Below are positions 11,170 to 21,258 of a stretch of DNA of 64,000 nucleotides, piece by piece (position 1 is the first letter of the stretch; every line of letters begins with the position of its first letter). A model generated the notes under the pieces. The model ran no database searches and had not been told where the DNA came from. It worked only from the letters and a program-made list of their open reading frames with translations. Origin of the DNA: Mucidula mucida (Eukaryota > Basidiomycota > Agaricomycetes > Agaricales > Physalacriaceae); assembly GCA_015501055.1 (NCBI GenBank), contig JADNYV010000133.1, forward strand, positions 1 through 64,000. The letters run 5' to 3'. The position numbers and the translations under genes were made by a program.

Positions 11170-11445
11170 CTGCGGAACGACGTCCGCCATTTGTTTTCCA
11201 AACGTGGACACGGGCACGTGACAGAAACTCTCTTGGCAAACGATTGTCATTGTCGAAATTCTGTCCACAGCCATTTTGGCCACCGTCCACGCGACTTCCA
11301 TTGTCCGCAGCTGGTCCACACGATCGACGGCCAATCGTCCATTGTATCCCCAATTTGGTAACAACTGTCCTGCATATAAATACGGGCAGCCATGCACGCT
11401 CTTCTCTTCTTCATCGACTTTTTCCCCCTGCCTTTGCCACCGGAT
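11170..11445 (+). promoter_or_regulatory. FunK1-1 promoter module, left arm
   Basis: It contains AAACGTGGACACGGGCACGT (about 11,200), CGATTGTCATTGTCG, CCGTCCACGCGACTTCCATT, a further CCATTGT near 11,339 and CATATAAATACGG (TATA, about 11,373). The ATG at 11392 is only about 15 bases past the TATA box, so the ATG at 11446 is the better start. Confidence 0.6.
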
Positions 11446-14431
11446 ATGCCCAAGGCTTCATATCCCGACTCAGATCCCGAATCCTCCTCGGGAGATGAGC
11501 TCCTCATCAGGCCGCTCCCTTCTAGTCATGTTGAAAAGACACCAAATGTGCCGAACGCTTTAGGTCGCGAATCCTCTACAGATGAGCTCGTCATCGGGCC
11601 GCATGCGCGTCGTAACGCCTTAGGCCGCGAACCCTCCGGGTGTGAACTCCTCATCGGGCCGCAAGCGGATTCTAATCATGTTGAAATGACACCAAATCTG
11701 CCCACCGCCTTAGGCTCCACCATCGGACCACACAGAGTTAGGCCTTCGGTGGACCGTCGGCCTCCTACCCTACCACGAAGGTCCAATCCTTCTTCGAAGC
11801 GCCCGACTCATATTCCCCGTCCTGCTACTTCTCGTCAAATTCCGCCCTCTCGCTCACCCTCTCCCGATGGGTTCCTCATCAAAGAGCCCGCGCCCCCCAT
11901 CGATCTGTCCACACCAACTACTCCTCGTCCAAGGCTGCAGGGACTGCCCAAGCTTGCGCAGACGCCTGGGAACAGAGGTCCTTCGAGCCAATTCGACTTC
12001 AAAGAGCATTATCATCGTAGATCCGTCGATGTATACGTTGATGAAGACCTAAAAAGCTCTCGTGTCTTCTTACCCACCGACATCTTTCTACATGTCCTGC
12101 TTGGTCTTCCCAAAGACTGGCAGTCTGATAAAGCACTAAAATCCCTCATTGACAAAGTCCTCAATGACACCACCTATCGCAGACGCCGGAATCGATACAA
12201 GAAGATTAGCCTCCAACGGAGTATCCAGCATGAAAAACTGTTGTACGACGACTACCTGGATATGTGTAACATCGCCACGGGTATTTTCGTCAAAGAGGAC
12301 GGGAGCGACGAATCCAAATCGTTGTGGAGCTATCGCCAGGATCCCAAGTATCTTTTTGGCTCCAATGCCGATCGTTCGCCCGACGGGATGACTGTCTTCC
12401 AAAGTTTGTGGGAAGGTTCAGGTAATAAGATGCGGACCAACGAAGGACCACAGAAAAATTTCGGTTGGCCTCAAGGTCAATATTTCATCGACTGGAAGCG
12501 ATTCCGGAAAAGCGTCGATCGTGGCTCGACGTCTCCATACACGGTCTTAGGTATCGGTGAGTCTTCTCTGCAGTTGTTTTCCATATGTGTCTAACTCTTT
12601 ACATAGATGGCACGGATCCTAGAGACATGAAGGAATATCTTGATGCTGTCGAAAGGGGTGAAGAACGCACAGGCATCTCGTCGGCTATCGGTGATGATCT
12701 GCGGAACAACAAACGTCCGTCGCGATCTACGAGCGACATGCCTAGGGCCAAAAGGTCCAAGACAGAAAGCAGTATTGCCGCCACGGTTGCCTCTGGCGGG
12801 GAGACAGTGTCATCCATAAACGTGGAGCCGGTTGACGATTCGCAAAATCGACTCAAAGTCTCCCGTCAATGCGCGCGATATGCACTTGATGTCCTTTCCA
12901 GCGCCGGCTTTCGCTCACACTGTTTCGGCTTCCTCGTCGGAATAAACGAGCTCCAAATCCTCTATTACGACCGTTCCGTCATCGCCGTTTCTCAGCCGTT
13001 CCCAATGGTCGACCTCAAGACCACTGACTACGTCCAGTGTGTGGATGAACGCCGCTTCGTCGCACTCCTCATCTGTCTGCATCGAGCGACTCTAGCGCAG
13101 CGCGGGATCATGGAGAACCTGATGCCAGATCCGTTCTTGGAGATGTATCAGAACTACACCGACGACATGGTGAAGGACCCCAAAACGCTCTTTGTTGGGA
13201 AGCAGATCAAACTCCAAGTCGGCGGCAAAGCCGTCTTGGTAACGCTGGGGCGCATCGTTATGCGTCAACCAGGGATCATTGGACGGAACACCTGTGTCGT
13301 TGAAGGAACGTCCGATGAATGGCCGGACATGGACCTGGTCGTTAAGATCAGTTGGCCTGCGTCCTCCCGGGTACCTGAGAACACCTTTGTGGACGCGATC
13401 AAGGAAGCGGCGGAGGCGCAGGAAGATGCGGCGTGGGTGCTGGACCATATTCCGACTATCTTGCACTCTCAAGATTTCTCGCTCCAGCCAGATGGTCCTG
13501 GAAGCAGACTCCGGGAGTATCTATCGGGCCCGGATGTCAAGTTTGTCGACGACAAGGCGTTCTACTACGAACACCGAGTATGTCGAGTGAGCGTTTATGA
13601 ACGCCTGCACCACCTGGATGCCTAACGACGCCGGAGGATTATGCACAGTGATTTTTGATGTATATCAAGGTATGTTCTCCCGGCTGCGTCTGTGCTACAA
13701 TGCTGACTTTTGTTTCAGTACACCGTTGGATCTACGACCATCCGCGGATTATCCATCGAGACATTAGCCAAGGAAACATCATGTGGCACAAGCGCAGAGG
13801 TAGAATCTGCGGTGTCCTCAATGACTTTGATTTGTCGTCTTTCCGGAACGCGATCGGCGCGTCCTCCAAGCAGCGCACCGGAACTCGACCCTTTATGGCT
13901 CATGAGCTGCATGCCCTGGACGCTAACGGAAACCCTCCCGTTCATCTATACCGTCATGACCTCGAGTCGATCTTCTACCTCATCGTTCTTCTTACCTGTG
14001 CCTACGCACTCAAGAAGGTACCCAGCAAAGATGGCTCTTATCTCCACGCCAATAAATCCTCTCTCTATCACTCATGGTTCTCCATGACAGACAACCAGCT
14101 GTATAAAGAGAAACATGCAATAATCTCGACCTACAATGCGCGCGCTATTCCTGTCCCAGATAATTCCTTCAAAGACTTCGCCGCTTGGAATAAGGGGCTA
14201 TACAAAACTTTCGAGAAGGGTATAGCTAACAGGGGCCAATGGGCACGGGAAGCTCCTGACGAGGAGGACATGGATGTCGACGAGAATGCACGCGTGTCCT
14301 TTGACGAAGAAACCATGAACGATGCTGTCACTTATGATGCCATCTTGAATATCATGAAGATCTTTGGAAAGGATGCGAGTGGCAACCAGCGGCCGCTTGA
14401 ACGTATGTATCCAGTTGCCAAAAAGGATTAA
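11446..14431 (+). CDS. FunK1-type fungal protein kinase, copy 1 left (two one-base deletions)
   Basis: A fungal-specific kinase of about 960 residues in three exons: 11446-12556, 12607-13669 and 13719-14431, with introns GTGAGT..TAG and GTATGT..CAG. Exon 1 encodes a Ser/Pro-rich N terminus and the family's N-terminal domain (VFLPTDIFLHVLLG). Exon 2 holds VLVTLGRIVMRQPGIIGRNT and the probable ATP-site lysine in DLVVKISWP. Exon 3 holds the catalytic loop IIHRDISQGNIMW, a DFD in place of DFG (VLNDFDLSSF) and GTRPFMAHELH, then an acidic C terminus. Relative to the right-arm copy, single bases are missing near 13,622 (after HHLDA) and 13,657, breaking exon 2 just before its end. The rest is intact. 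These may be sequencing indels or real lesions. The substrate is unknown. Confidence 0.85.
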
Positions 14432-14637
14432 AGCTGGTGTTACTGTATGATACCAGATATTACTTATATGTATACTACTACTCAAAGTTATTATTTTATG
14501 TCCTCTCCCGGCTGATGCGACACTGAGACGGATGCCATACGTCAAGATATCCGCTGTGTGTCTGTGAGAACGAATCGTAGTTCGCGCTGAGTTACGAGTA
14601 CTTATTATCACAGTTTTCCGCCTGAGGCAACTTGGTG

Positions 14638-16292
14638 GACACGGGCACGTGACAGTAACCCCCTTGGCAAACGACTGTTGACAGAGCGTACAGATACAGC
14701 GCTGTTCTTTGTCGACTTGCTTCCACTGCCTTTCAAGGGTTCTTCTTTCACAATCAACGTCTCCATAACTATCGAAGGCACCGCGACGCATATCCCAGGC
14801 TCACTTCACCCACTCATTGTTCGATAATACAGGCCTTGCCTCAACTCGTCTTGACGCCTAGGCATAGCGTCCTCTTGAGCTTCCGTCGACATGTACTTGG
14901 GTGACGCTCTGCAGACATATGGCGTCGTCTTCCCCACCGATGTCTTCTCCATGTCATTCTAGAGCTGCGCGCCGAGTGGCAGTCTGACAAGACCATGAAC
15001 GCCCTCATTCATTCTATTGCCAACAACCCTTCTTATCGCAACGCACGAACGTCTTCAAAGTACACCTGTCTCTTAGATAGGCAACGCAAGAATCAGTTGT
15101 ACAACGATTACCTCAAATCTGCGATGCTGTGACTCAAGTCATCGTCAAAAGGGACAACTTAGGTGCATCTTGACTATCATCAAGATATCCTAAAGAACCG
15201 ACTGGTAATAGAGTAGAGAGGCCTGGTTGTCTCAAGGGCAACTCTACTATGATGTTCGGGCAGGAAAGCGAGTCCTCGACCGTGGTGCAACTTGCTCTTA
15301 CTGGGCCCGGTGCGTCTCTCTTCCGTCATGTCTCTTTTTTAAAACCCGTTGCCTAGGTGGCTTGGATCCCAGAGACTGCGAACTACGGCATACTATTACT
15401 GAAACAGCCGAAGCGCAGAAAGGCTTAAAATGCGAGAAAGCGCCCACTACAGTCCCGCCCGGCGGACCTGCCTGTCGCAAAGAGATTCAAATCGCGCGTC
15501 CTCCCCGCTATTGCGGCCTCCGTTGGGCAGGCTTCCAAAGCGCCTACCTTTCAAGCAAACAACGATTTGGGAGACCCCTATTCTGTCTCCCTCCAATGCG
15601 CACAATATGCTCTAGAAGTCCTGTCCAGTGCCGGCTTTCGGTCACACAGTCTCGCAGTCCTTATTGGGTCAACGAAATGCAACTTCTCTATTACGACCGG
15701 TCCATCGTCGCCGTCTCTCAACCCTTCCAGATTGTGGACCTGCAGACATCGTCTCAATGTGAATGTCTGGACGAACGCCGCTTCATCGTGGTACTCATCT
15801 GTCTTCATCGAGTAACTTTAGCGCAGCGCGGAATCCTGGAGAACTTGATGCCAGACCCATTCTTGGATATGTATCAAAACTACACCGACGACATGGCGAA
15901 AGATCCCCCGCCAGCTTCAGTCCTTAATGTTGCTCTTTTGCGAAAGAGAGACGTTGGCTATGACTACATCGTGACCCTCTTCTTTATCGACGCGTTACTG
16001 AACCCTGCATATTTACTCCCTCCTTGCCTCCGGTGGTGTCTGGATTAATTTGGGACCGCTTTTGTATGGCACCGGTGGCCAGGAACGTGTGGAACTGAGT
16101 TTAGACGAGGTTCTGGCGGTTGCAGAGAGTCTAGGGTTTGAGTTTGACGACATGCGACAGTATGGTTTTCAAGAAAACGACGCGCAGGGGAAGCAGAGGA
16201 CCACCACAGTCAACTGTGAATATACGTGTGATGATAGGGCAATGATGAGGTGGGTGTACGGAGCTGAGATGTGGGTTGCTAGAAAACGATGA
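14638..16292 (+). pseudogene. Degenerate FunK1 gene joined to methyltransferase 3' end, left arm
   Basis: A promoter-like GGACACGGGCACGTGAC (14,638) is followed by decayed FunK1 sequence (FPTDVF.., 14,930; LGGLDPRDCELR, 15,356; NEMQLLYYDRSIVAVSQPF, 15,670; GILENLMPDPFLDMYQNYTD, 15,832). At about 15,905 (AKDP|PPASVL) the sequence switches to the C-terminal part of the N2227-type methyltransferase found at 59975-61255, and runs in that gene to its stop (VARKR, 16,292) and beyond. This copy has lost 17 bases near 16,006 that the right-arm copy keeps, so the frame is broken inside the methyltransferase part. Confidence 0.85.
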
Positions 16293-16465
16293 AGCCATCA
16301 TGCTTCATGAACGCGGAATATTCGGCGCGCCACTTCAAACTATCAACGCTTCCGTTGGAATGCGAAGGGCGGGCCTTCTGTTAGACAGAGCAATGACTGT
16401 TACTAGTCATGTATCGGCGTAGGTCCACTGCAAATGATAGGTTCTAAAAGTGCGGTGAAGTAGCG

Positions 16466-16785
16466 TATCGGTGTCCAGATGCACTTTTATTCCGATCGGC
16501 CGCGTGCATCTCCGCGTCCGCGTCGAGTGTCGCGCCTTCTGAGGCAACAGGCTTAGCCTTGCTCCCGGGCTTCTCCATACCTCTCAGTAGTGTTGCAAAT
16601 CCTCAACGCAGACCGGATGGATCACAGAGTGTTGACTCGTCTTGGTCCGAGTATGATGGCAAAGGGCGTATGAGCCTGAGCGTGTCGGCTTATGCGTTCA
16701 ATCTAGATCAAAGTGTCAGCTTTGATCGAGTCTGCCTAAGGGAGACTACGGCCGATCGGAATACAAGTGCATTTAGACACCAATA
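16466..16785. mobile_element. Non-autonomous DNA transposon (MITE), left arm, deleted form
   Basis: Terminal inverted repeats begin TATCGGTGTCCAGATGCAC and, at the other end inverted, ATTGGTGTCTAAATGCAC; about 33 of the first 37 bases match. The element is flanked by AAGTAGCG and TAGTAGCG, a probable 8-base target duplication, which suggests the hAT superfamily. No transposase frame is present. The right-arm counterpart is about 360 bases longer. Confidence 0.75.
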
Positions 16786-17277
16786 GTAGCGCCTCGACAA
16801 GAAAGAACGCGAATGCACAAGTTGACGCGCGGACGGACTACGGAGAAGGATGAAGCACAGCCACGTCCGGAAATTAAATCGCGTCTCCCCCCACTCTCCC
16901 GCCGACAGGCTGATCCCTGGTCAAATACAGTGACGTCGAACGATGTGCCATTCTTACAGGCTACAGCCTCCATGGCCCACAGTGGGCAAGCATCCGGTTA
17001 TTTGCAAATGAGGCAAGAGCCGCGGATTGCCGTAGCCCCTGACATGGATTTTTCTCCATGACTCTCCTCTTTCATGTTCTCCATCAAAAGCCTTACTGTT
17101 TGACTAAATCCCGGTGTTAACAGGTAATCAGCTCATCATATGTCATCCGGACCGCTCACTCACAGTCACTCACCCCTGTCTAGGCCTATACACTAAACCG
17201 GGGATTACTCATTCTACGCGAATTGCGCCATCATCTTTAACACCATCGATTAGCCTTTCCTCTTCTTCCTTTGAATC
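16786..17277. other. Intergenic region upstream of IDO, left arm
   Basis: No gene is seen. A segment near 16,845-16,900 (GCACAGCCACGTCCGGAAAT) resembles sequence at about 58,250-58,310 in opposite orientation, so it holds a dispersed repeat fragment. The rest, up to the ATG at 17278, should contain the IDO promoter; no clear TATA box is seen. Confidence 0.4.
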
Positions 17278-18703
17278 ATGTCGACCCCCATCCTCCCCGC
17301 CGAGCATTTCCTCTCCCAAGGGCGCTTAGATGTATTGGTAAGCCATGGCGGCGCCGTGGATACCACCACCCTCGCCGCACACGATTTCGATGTGGACAAC
17401 CGGACCGGTTTTATGCCTCCTCATGCCCCTCCTGTGCGTCTCCCACAACAGTGGGACGTTTGGGAACGTGTCCTTGAGAAGGCACAAGTAGACAGAATAC
17501 AGCTCGGAAGTACCCCGGATCTTCGGGACGAAGAGAAAGTAGTTTCGGAGACGTGGAGGGAGAGCGTCAGGACGGTCGGTCAATTCAGATTCATGGTCAG
17601 ACTGCGTGAATTGATACGACGTGTAGCTCGCCGTGCTTTCCGTAGACGACCTCACCAAGTCGGAAATAGTACTTCGACGAGCGCATCACGTCCTAGCATG
17701 GATAATGCACTTTTATATCCACTCCCTCCCACCCGACGCGCCCATAGTTATACCCCGTTCCCTCACGATTCCCCTTCTCCAAGTCTCCCACCATCTCCAG
17801 CTCCCTCCAGTTCTCACTTACTCTGACGACGTGTTGTATAACTGGGAGTTGCCTTCCTCCCAGTCATTCCCCACCATCGAGAACCTGAAATGCCAGACAA
17901 CATTTACTGGTACCCGTGACGAAGAGGAGTTTTATCTGACCTCTTCAAGAATGGAATTGCGAGGCGTCGAGGCTCTGGAGCTGATGCGTGAGACTATGGA
18001 TGAAGCGTTCGTCGGCGACGAGATTGCTGTACGCCGTATCACAGAATACCTTCACCGTATGGCCACAGTCATCGACGAACTCAAAGAGCTACTGATGCGC
18101 GTTCGCGATGGCTGTGATCCGAATGTATTCTACGACCAAGTGCGCCCATGGTTCAAAGGCGTCGACTCTTCACCCGACGGTAAGAAATGGGAATTCGAAG
18201 GCTTGGACGACGAGGAGCTGGTCAGCCAAGGAATCCTGTACCCGACAGAGTTATCTGGGCCAAGCGCAGGCCAGAGCGCTTTGGTTCACGCATTAGACAT
18301 CTTCCTGGGCGTGTCGCAGTACTCTCACGCATCATCCATTACTGGCTCGGAAGAGAAGAAGAAATCCTTTCTAGAACGCATGCAGGTTTACATGCCGCGC
18401 CACCATCGCAACTTTCTGAATCATCTCTCGAACAATCCACGCCCTCTCAGGGAGATGGTCAAGATGCACGGGGACGCCAAGCTTTTGGAAGGATATAACG
18501 CTGCAGTTGGCGCGCTTAAGGCGTTTAGAGACTCCCATATAATCATTGTGACGACGTATATCATTATTCCAGCAAAGAAGGGCAAGACGGAAGTGGGTAG
18601 AGCTGATGCGGCAGAGGCTCCGCTGAAGGGCACGGGTGGGACTGACCTAGCCAAGTTCTTGAAGGATGTCAGGAACAGCACTCGAGATGCTTTGTTGCCG
18701 TGA
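17278..18703 (+). CDS. Indoleamine 2,3-dioxygenase, left-arm copy
   Basis: A haem enzyme opening the indole ring of L-tryptophan to N-formylkynurenine, the first step of the kynurenine route to NAD (BNA2 in yeast). Exon 1 is 17278-17574, the intron 17575-17626 (GTCGGT..TAG) and exon 2 17627-18703, giving about 457 residues. Family signatures are LAAHDFDVDNRTGFMPP near the start, LRRAHHVLAWIMHFYIHSLP, QLPPVLTYSDDVLYNWE, MPRHHRNFLNHL, the region of the proximal haem histidine (AFRDSHIIIVTTYIIIPA) and GTGGTDLAKFLKDVRNSTRD at the C terminus. Both exons are open and no lesion is seen. A nearly identical copy is in the right arm, and a 3' relic lies at 24,294. Confidence 0.93.
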
Positions 18704-19461
18704 AACGTAGTATTGTATTTCTAAACTAATGACACTTCCCAACGACAAAATCGCATTGGAAACTGGCCGTTCAAGTGGTCATTTGTGAACGGAGCTCAAC
18801 AAGATTGACTGAGCTATCAAATTGATCGTGATCGATTCTTGCTCAGTGTTCATCCCTGTCATTCACACCAACACGGGAGACCATGCTGCCAGTTCAATCA
18901 TTGCACTGCGAAGAATACTGGCATTTCCAAGGCAGAGCTAACGCTGTAGGACCTCCGTACGTCAGGTTGAAACCGCAAAGTCATGCATGTTTTAATTGAT
19001 AGTGACAGAACAGACGTCTCTGACCAGAATCGAATATTCAGATAAGTCTGGATTTGCCGCAACCGCAGACCCATTTCGGACCTGGCAATGTCGCCGTTCA
19101 TCCTTTATCTTAGCCTCGAAAGGGAATGCGATTCACCAGTACACACTGCATCGAAGCCTTCCTCGAGGGCACAGACCAATATCGTCATTATCCTTCGACA
19201 TGAGAAAGCTTCAAAATTGAGAGATTCTTCATGGCAAATCGACTACGGCTTCCTTCAGAGTTCGCGTCATTCACCAACGGCTGCTACTATTGATTAACTT
19301 TCCCGACAACAGTTTCCGAAGGCCGAGAAGAAATGCCTTATACGAGCATCTACTCTAACCAGTATAAAAGGCTGAAGGACAGCTGCAAAACTCATCAACA
19401 GCCTTCTTAACAAACATGTCTTTCACCTACACTCCCAACTTTCACCTCACCCAAGCTGGTG
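18704..19461. other. Intergenic region between IDO and DAAO pseudogene, left arm
   Basis: No gene is seen. The first 250 bases are IDO 3' flank, also present in diverged form after the IDO relic at 24,350-24,545 (for example TCAAATTGATCGTGATC against TCAAATTGATCGCGATC). A TATA box, AGTATAAAAGGC, lies at about 19,370 and probably served the DAAO gene. Confidence 0.45.
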
Positions 19462-20985
19462 ATGATTAATGAACTCGTTCTCGAGCGAGGTCAGTCTCAG
19501 GCAGCTCCGAGGAACAAGCGTGTTCTAGTGGTCGCTGGAGGCTTTGTTGGCTTTACCGTAAGAGACCTTCCTTGGGTTTCCTCCTAATTCATGAGAGTTA
19601 TCAGACTGCTTGGATGCTCTTGGACGCGGGATACCAAGTAACCATTGTCTGACCGTTGGGCGGACCTGAAGGATCGCAACGCCTCTCAGATCGCAGGGGC
19701 TTTGTATGTGCATTCCAAGTACTGTTATTGCCCGACCGTCTCTAACAGCCTTTCTGCAGATGGGAGTACGGTATGGGAGTGGCCTCCCGCCGTCTGCGGC
19801 AAGCACACTGATGTATGTTCATCGTATGCTCCCGTCGACCTTCAACGCGACATATTCTTCAGGTCATCTCACTCGAGGAATCGAAGAACTGGGGCATGAC
19901 TTCGTACTACACCTTCGACAAGCTCCGGGAATGGATGCCGCCGATAGCTCACTTGAGAGCTTTTGATCACGCGAATGGGCATGGCCAACTTTCTCTTCGT
20001 TGAGAGACTAGAGATGGCCGACGTCGGTCAACTAGATAAATGGAACCAGATTCACGGAATGTCTCCGGCGGTAATTCTCCTCCAAAGCTCTTTATCACGC
20101 CTTGACTTTGCTTCGTGTAGATCAAGGGCGTCATACGCGATGGAATGCTCATAAATCGCCACCAAGTCAACAAGAAGGCCGGTGTCGTCGACTCTTACCA
20201 ACAAATGTCGCCAATGAATGACACCGATGCGTATATGCGATGGCTGCAATTCGTGACCTACAAGGGTGCTCAATTGTTCATACGAAAAGTGGAGGGGGAC
20301 CTTTTATTCCAACAAGAAAACTACTTGCTTGCCGAGTACCGCGGTGGCATACTTGTCAACGCTACTGGCCTCGGAGCGCGTGAACTTGTTGGGGATGAGT
20401 CGGTCTATCCACTTCGTGGCGCCCTTGTACGAGTGGTGAACGATGGCGAAATCTTCGCCAAGGTCACCGAAGCACTTGTCGTCACGCATGACAACACTGA
20501 AGGAGAGTATATTGTTTTCATTGTTCCTCGAAACATTCTTGGGGGTATGCATCATTTACCAGTCTAAATTCTTTGTGCTCAAGCGTATTGTATTAGGACT
20601 TGTCCAACCCACGAACACAACCTTGACCTGAAGATGGAGAGCCCGGAGTTTCAAAGGATGCGCGCACGGTGCAACAATTTTGTACCAGGTCTCGAGAATG
20701 CCGAGTATGATCCCGACGCAGCCCCTCGTTCAAGGCCTGCGACCGTTCCGCGGCACCAATGTCCGTGTCGAGCTGGAGACGAGGATGGTCCACAGCAAAA
20801 TCATACACTCGTACGGTCATGGCGTGGCTTCACGTTGTCCTTTGGTTGTGCATGAGATGTGAGTCTGCTTACTGAACCCCCTCGTTGGAATTCTGTCGTG
20901 CTGTAAGGTTCTCGGCTTGGTGAACGAATTGGAGAAGGACTTGACGGTCTCTGCGACAACCTTCGCACACTTTAGGCTTTAGATG
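19462..20985 (+). pseudogene. D-amino-acid oxidase pseudogene, left arm
   Basis: This is the remains of an FAD-dependent D-amino-acid oxidase. The dinucleotide-binding segment reads KRVLVVAGGFVGFT, degenerate from GxGxxG. Recognisable pieces follow: AWMLLDAGYQVTIV (19,610), DRWADLKDRNASQIAGAL, SYYTFDKLREWMPP (19,900), MLINRHQVNKKAGVVDSYQQ (20,145), ILVNATGLGARELVGDESVY (20,350), ESPEFQRMRARCNNFVPGLE (20,638) and the family's C-terminal SYGHG..GFTLSFGCA region (20,810), which is split over two frames. Several breaks, such as the TGA after QVTIV and the split at the GHG motif, are shared with the right-arm copy, so inactivation came before the arm duplication. It is preceded by a TATA box. Confidence 0.85.
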
Positions 20986-21002
20986 ATAGCACAACAAATA
21001 TA

Positions 21003-21026
21003 CAGTAGGCAGGATTCGAACTCCCG
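21003..21026 (-). other. tRNA-like 3'-half remnant, left arm
   Basis: On the minus strand CGGGAGTTCGAATCCTG forms a five-pair T stem with a GTTCGAA loop and continues as CCTACTG, like a 3' acceptor strand. No 5' half (D arm, anticodon) is present; FunK1-2 promoter sequence starts there instead. It is a fragment, not a gene. Confidence 0.5.
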
Positions 21027-21029
21027 TGT

Positions 21030-21258
21030 GATCGATTTTTAAACGTGGAACACGAACACGTGACAACACCAACTTGCGCAGCGATTGTCATTGTCGCCAT
21101 CCGTCCACACGATTTCCATTGTCGGCCGTCCACACACGAGGTCTCCATTGTGTCCCACATTTGGAAACAAACATTGTCCATTGTTTTTGCTATAAATACT
21201 GCGACAAGATGTCGGGCGCTTTCTTCCTCAGCTTATTCCCTGTTCCTTTGCCACTCAT
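21030..21258 (+). promoter_or_regulatory. FunK1-2 promoter module, left arm
   Basis: AAACGTGGAACACGAACACG is followed by CGATTGTCATTGTCG, CCGTCCACACGATTTCC, four CATTGT/CCATTGT elements and a TATA box GCTATAAATACTG at about 21,190. The order of elements matches the FunK1-1 module. The coding start is set at 21259 (ATGGCTAAACGC). Confidence 0.6.

Noticed and set aside
11392..11445. Upstream start adding a hydrophobic leader (MHALLFFIDFFPLPLPPD) to FunK1-1
   Set aside because: This ATG is about 15 bases after the TATA box, too close for normal initiation, and the matching region of FunK1-2 has no equivalent in frame.
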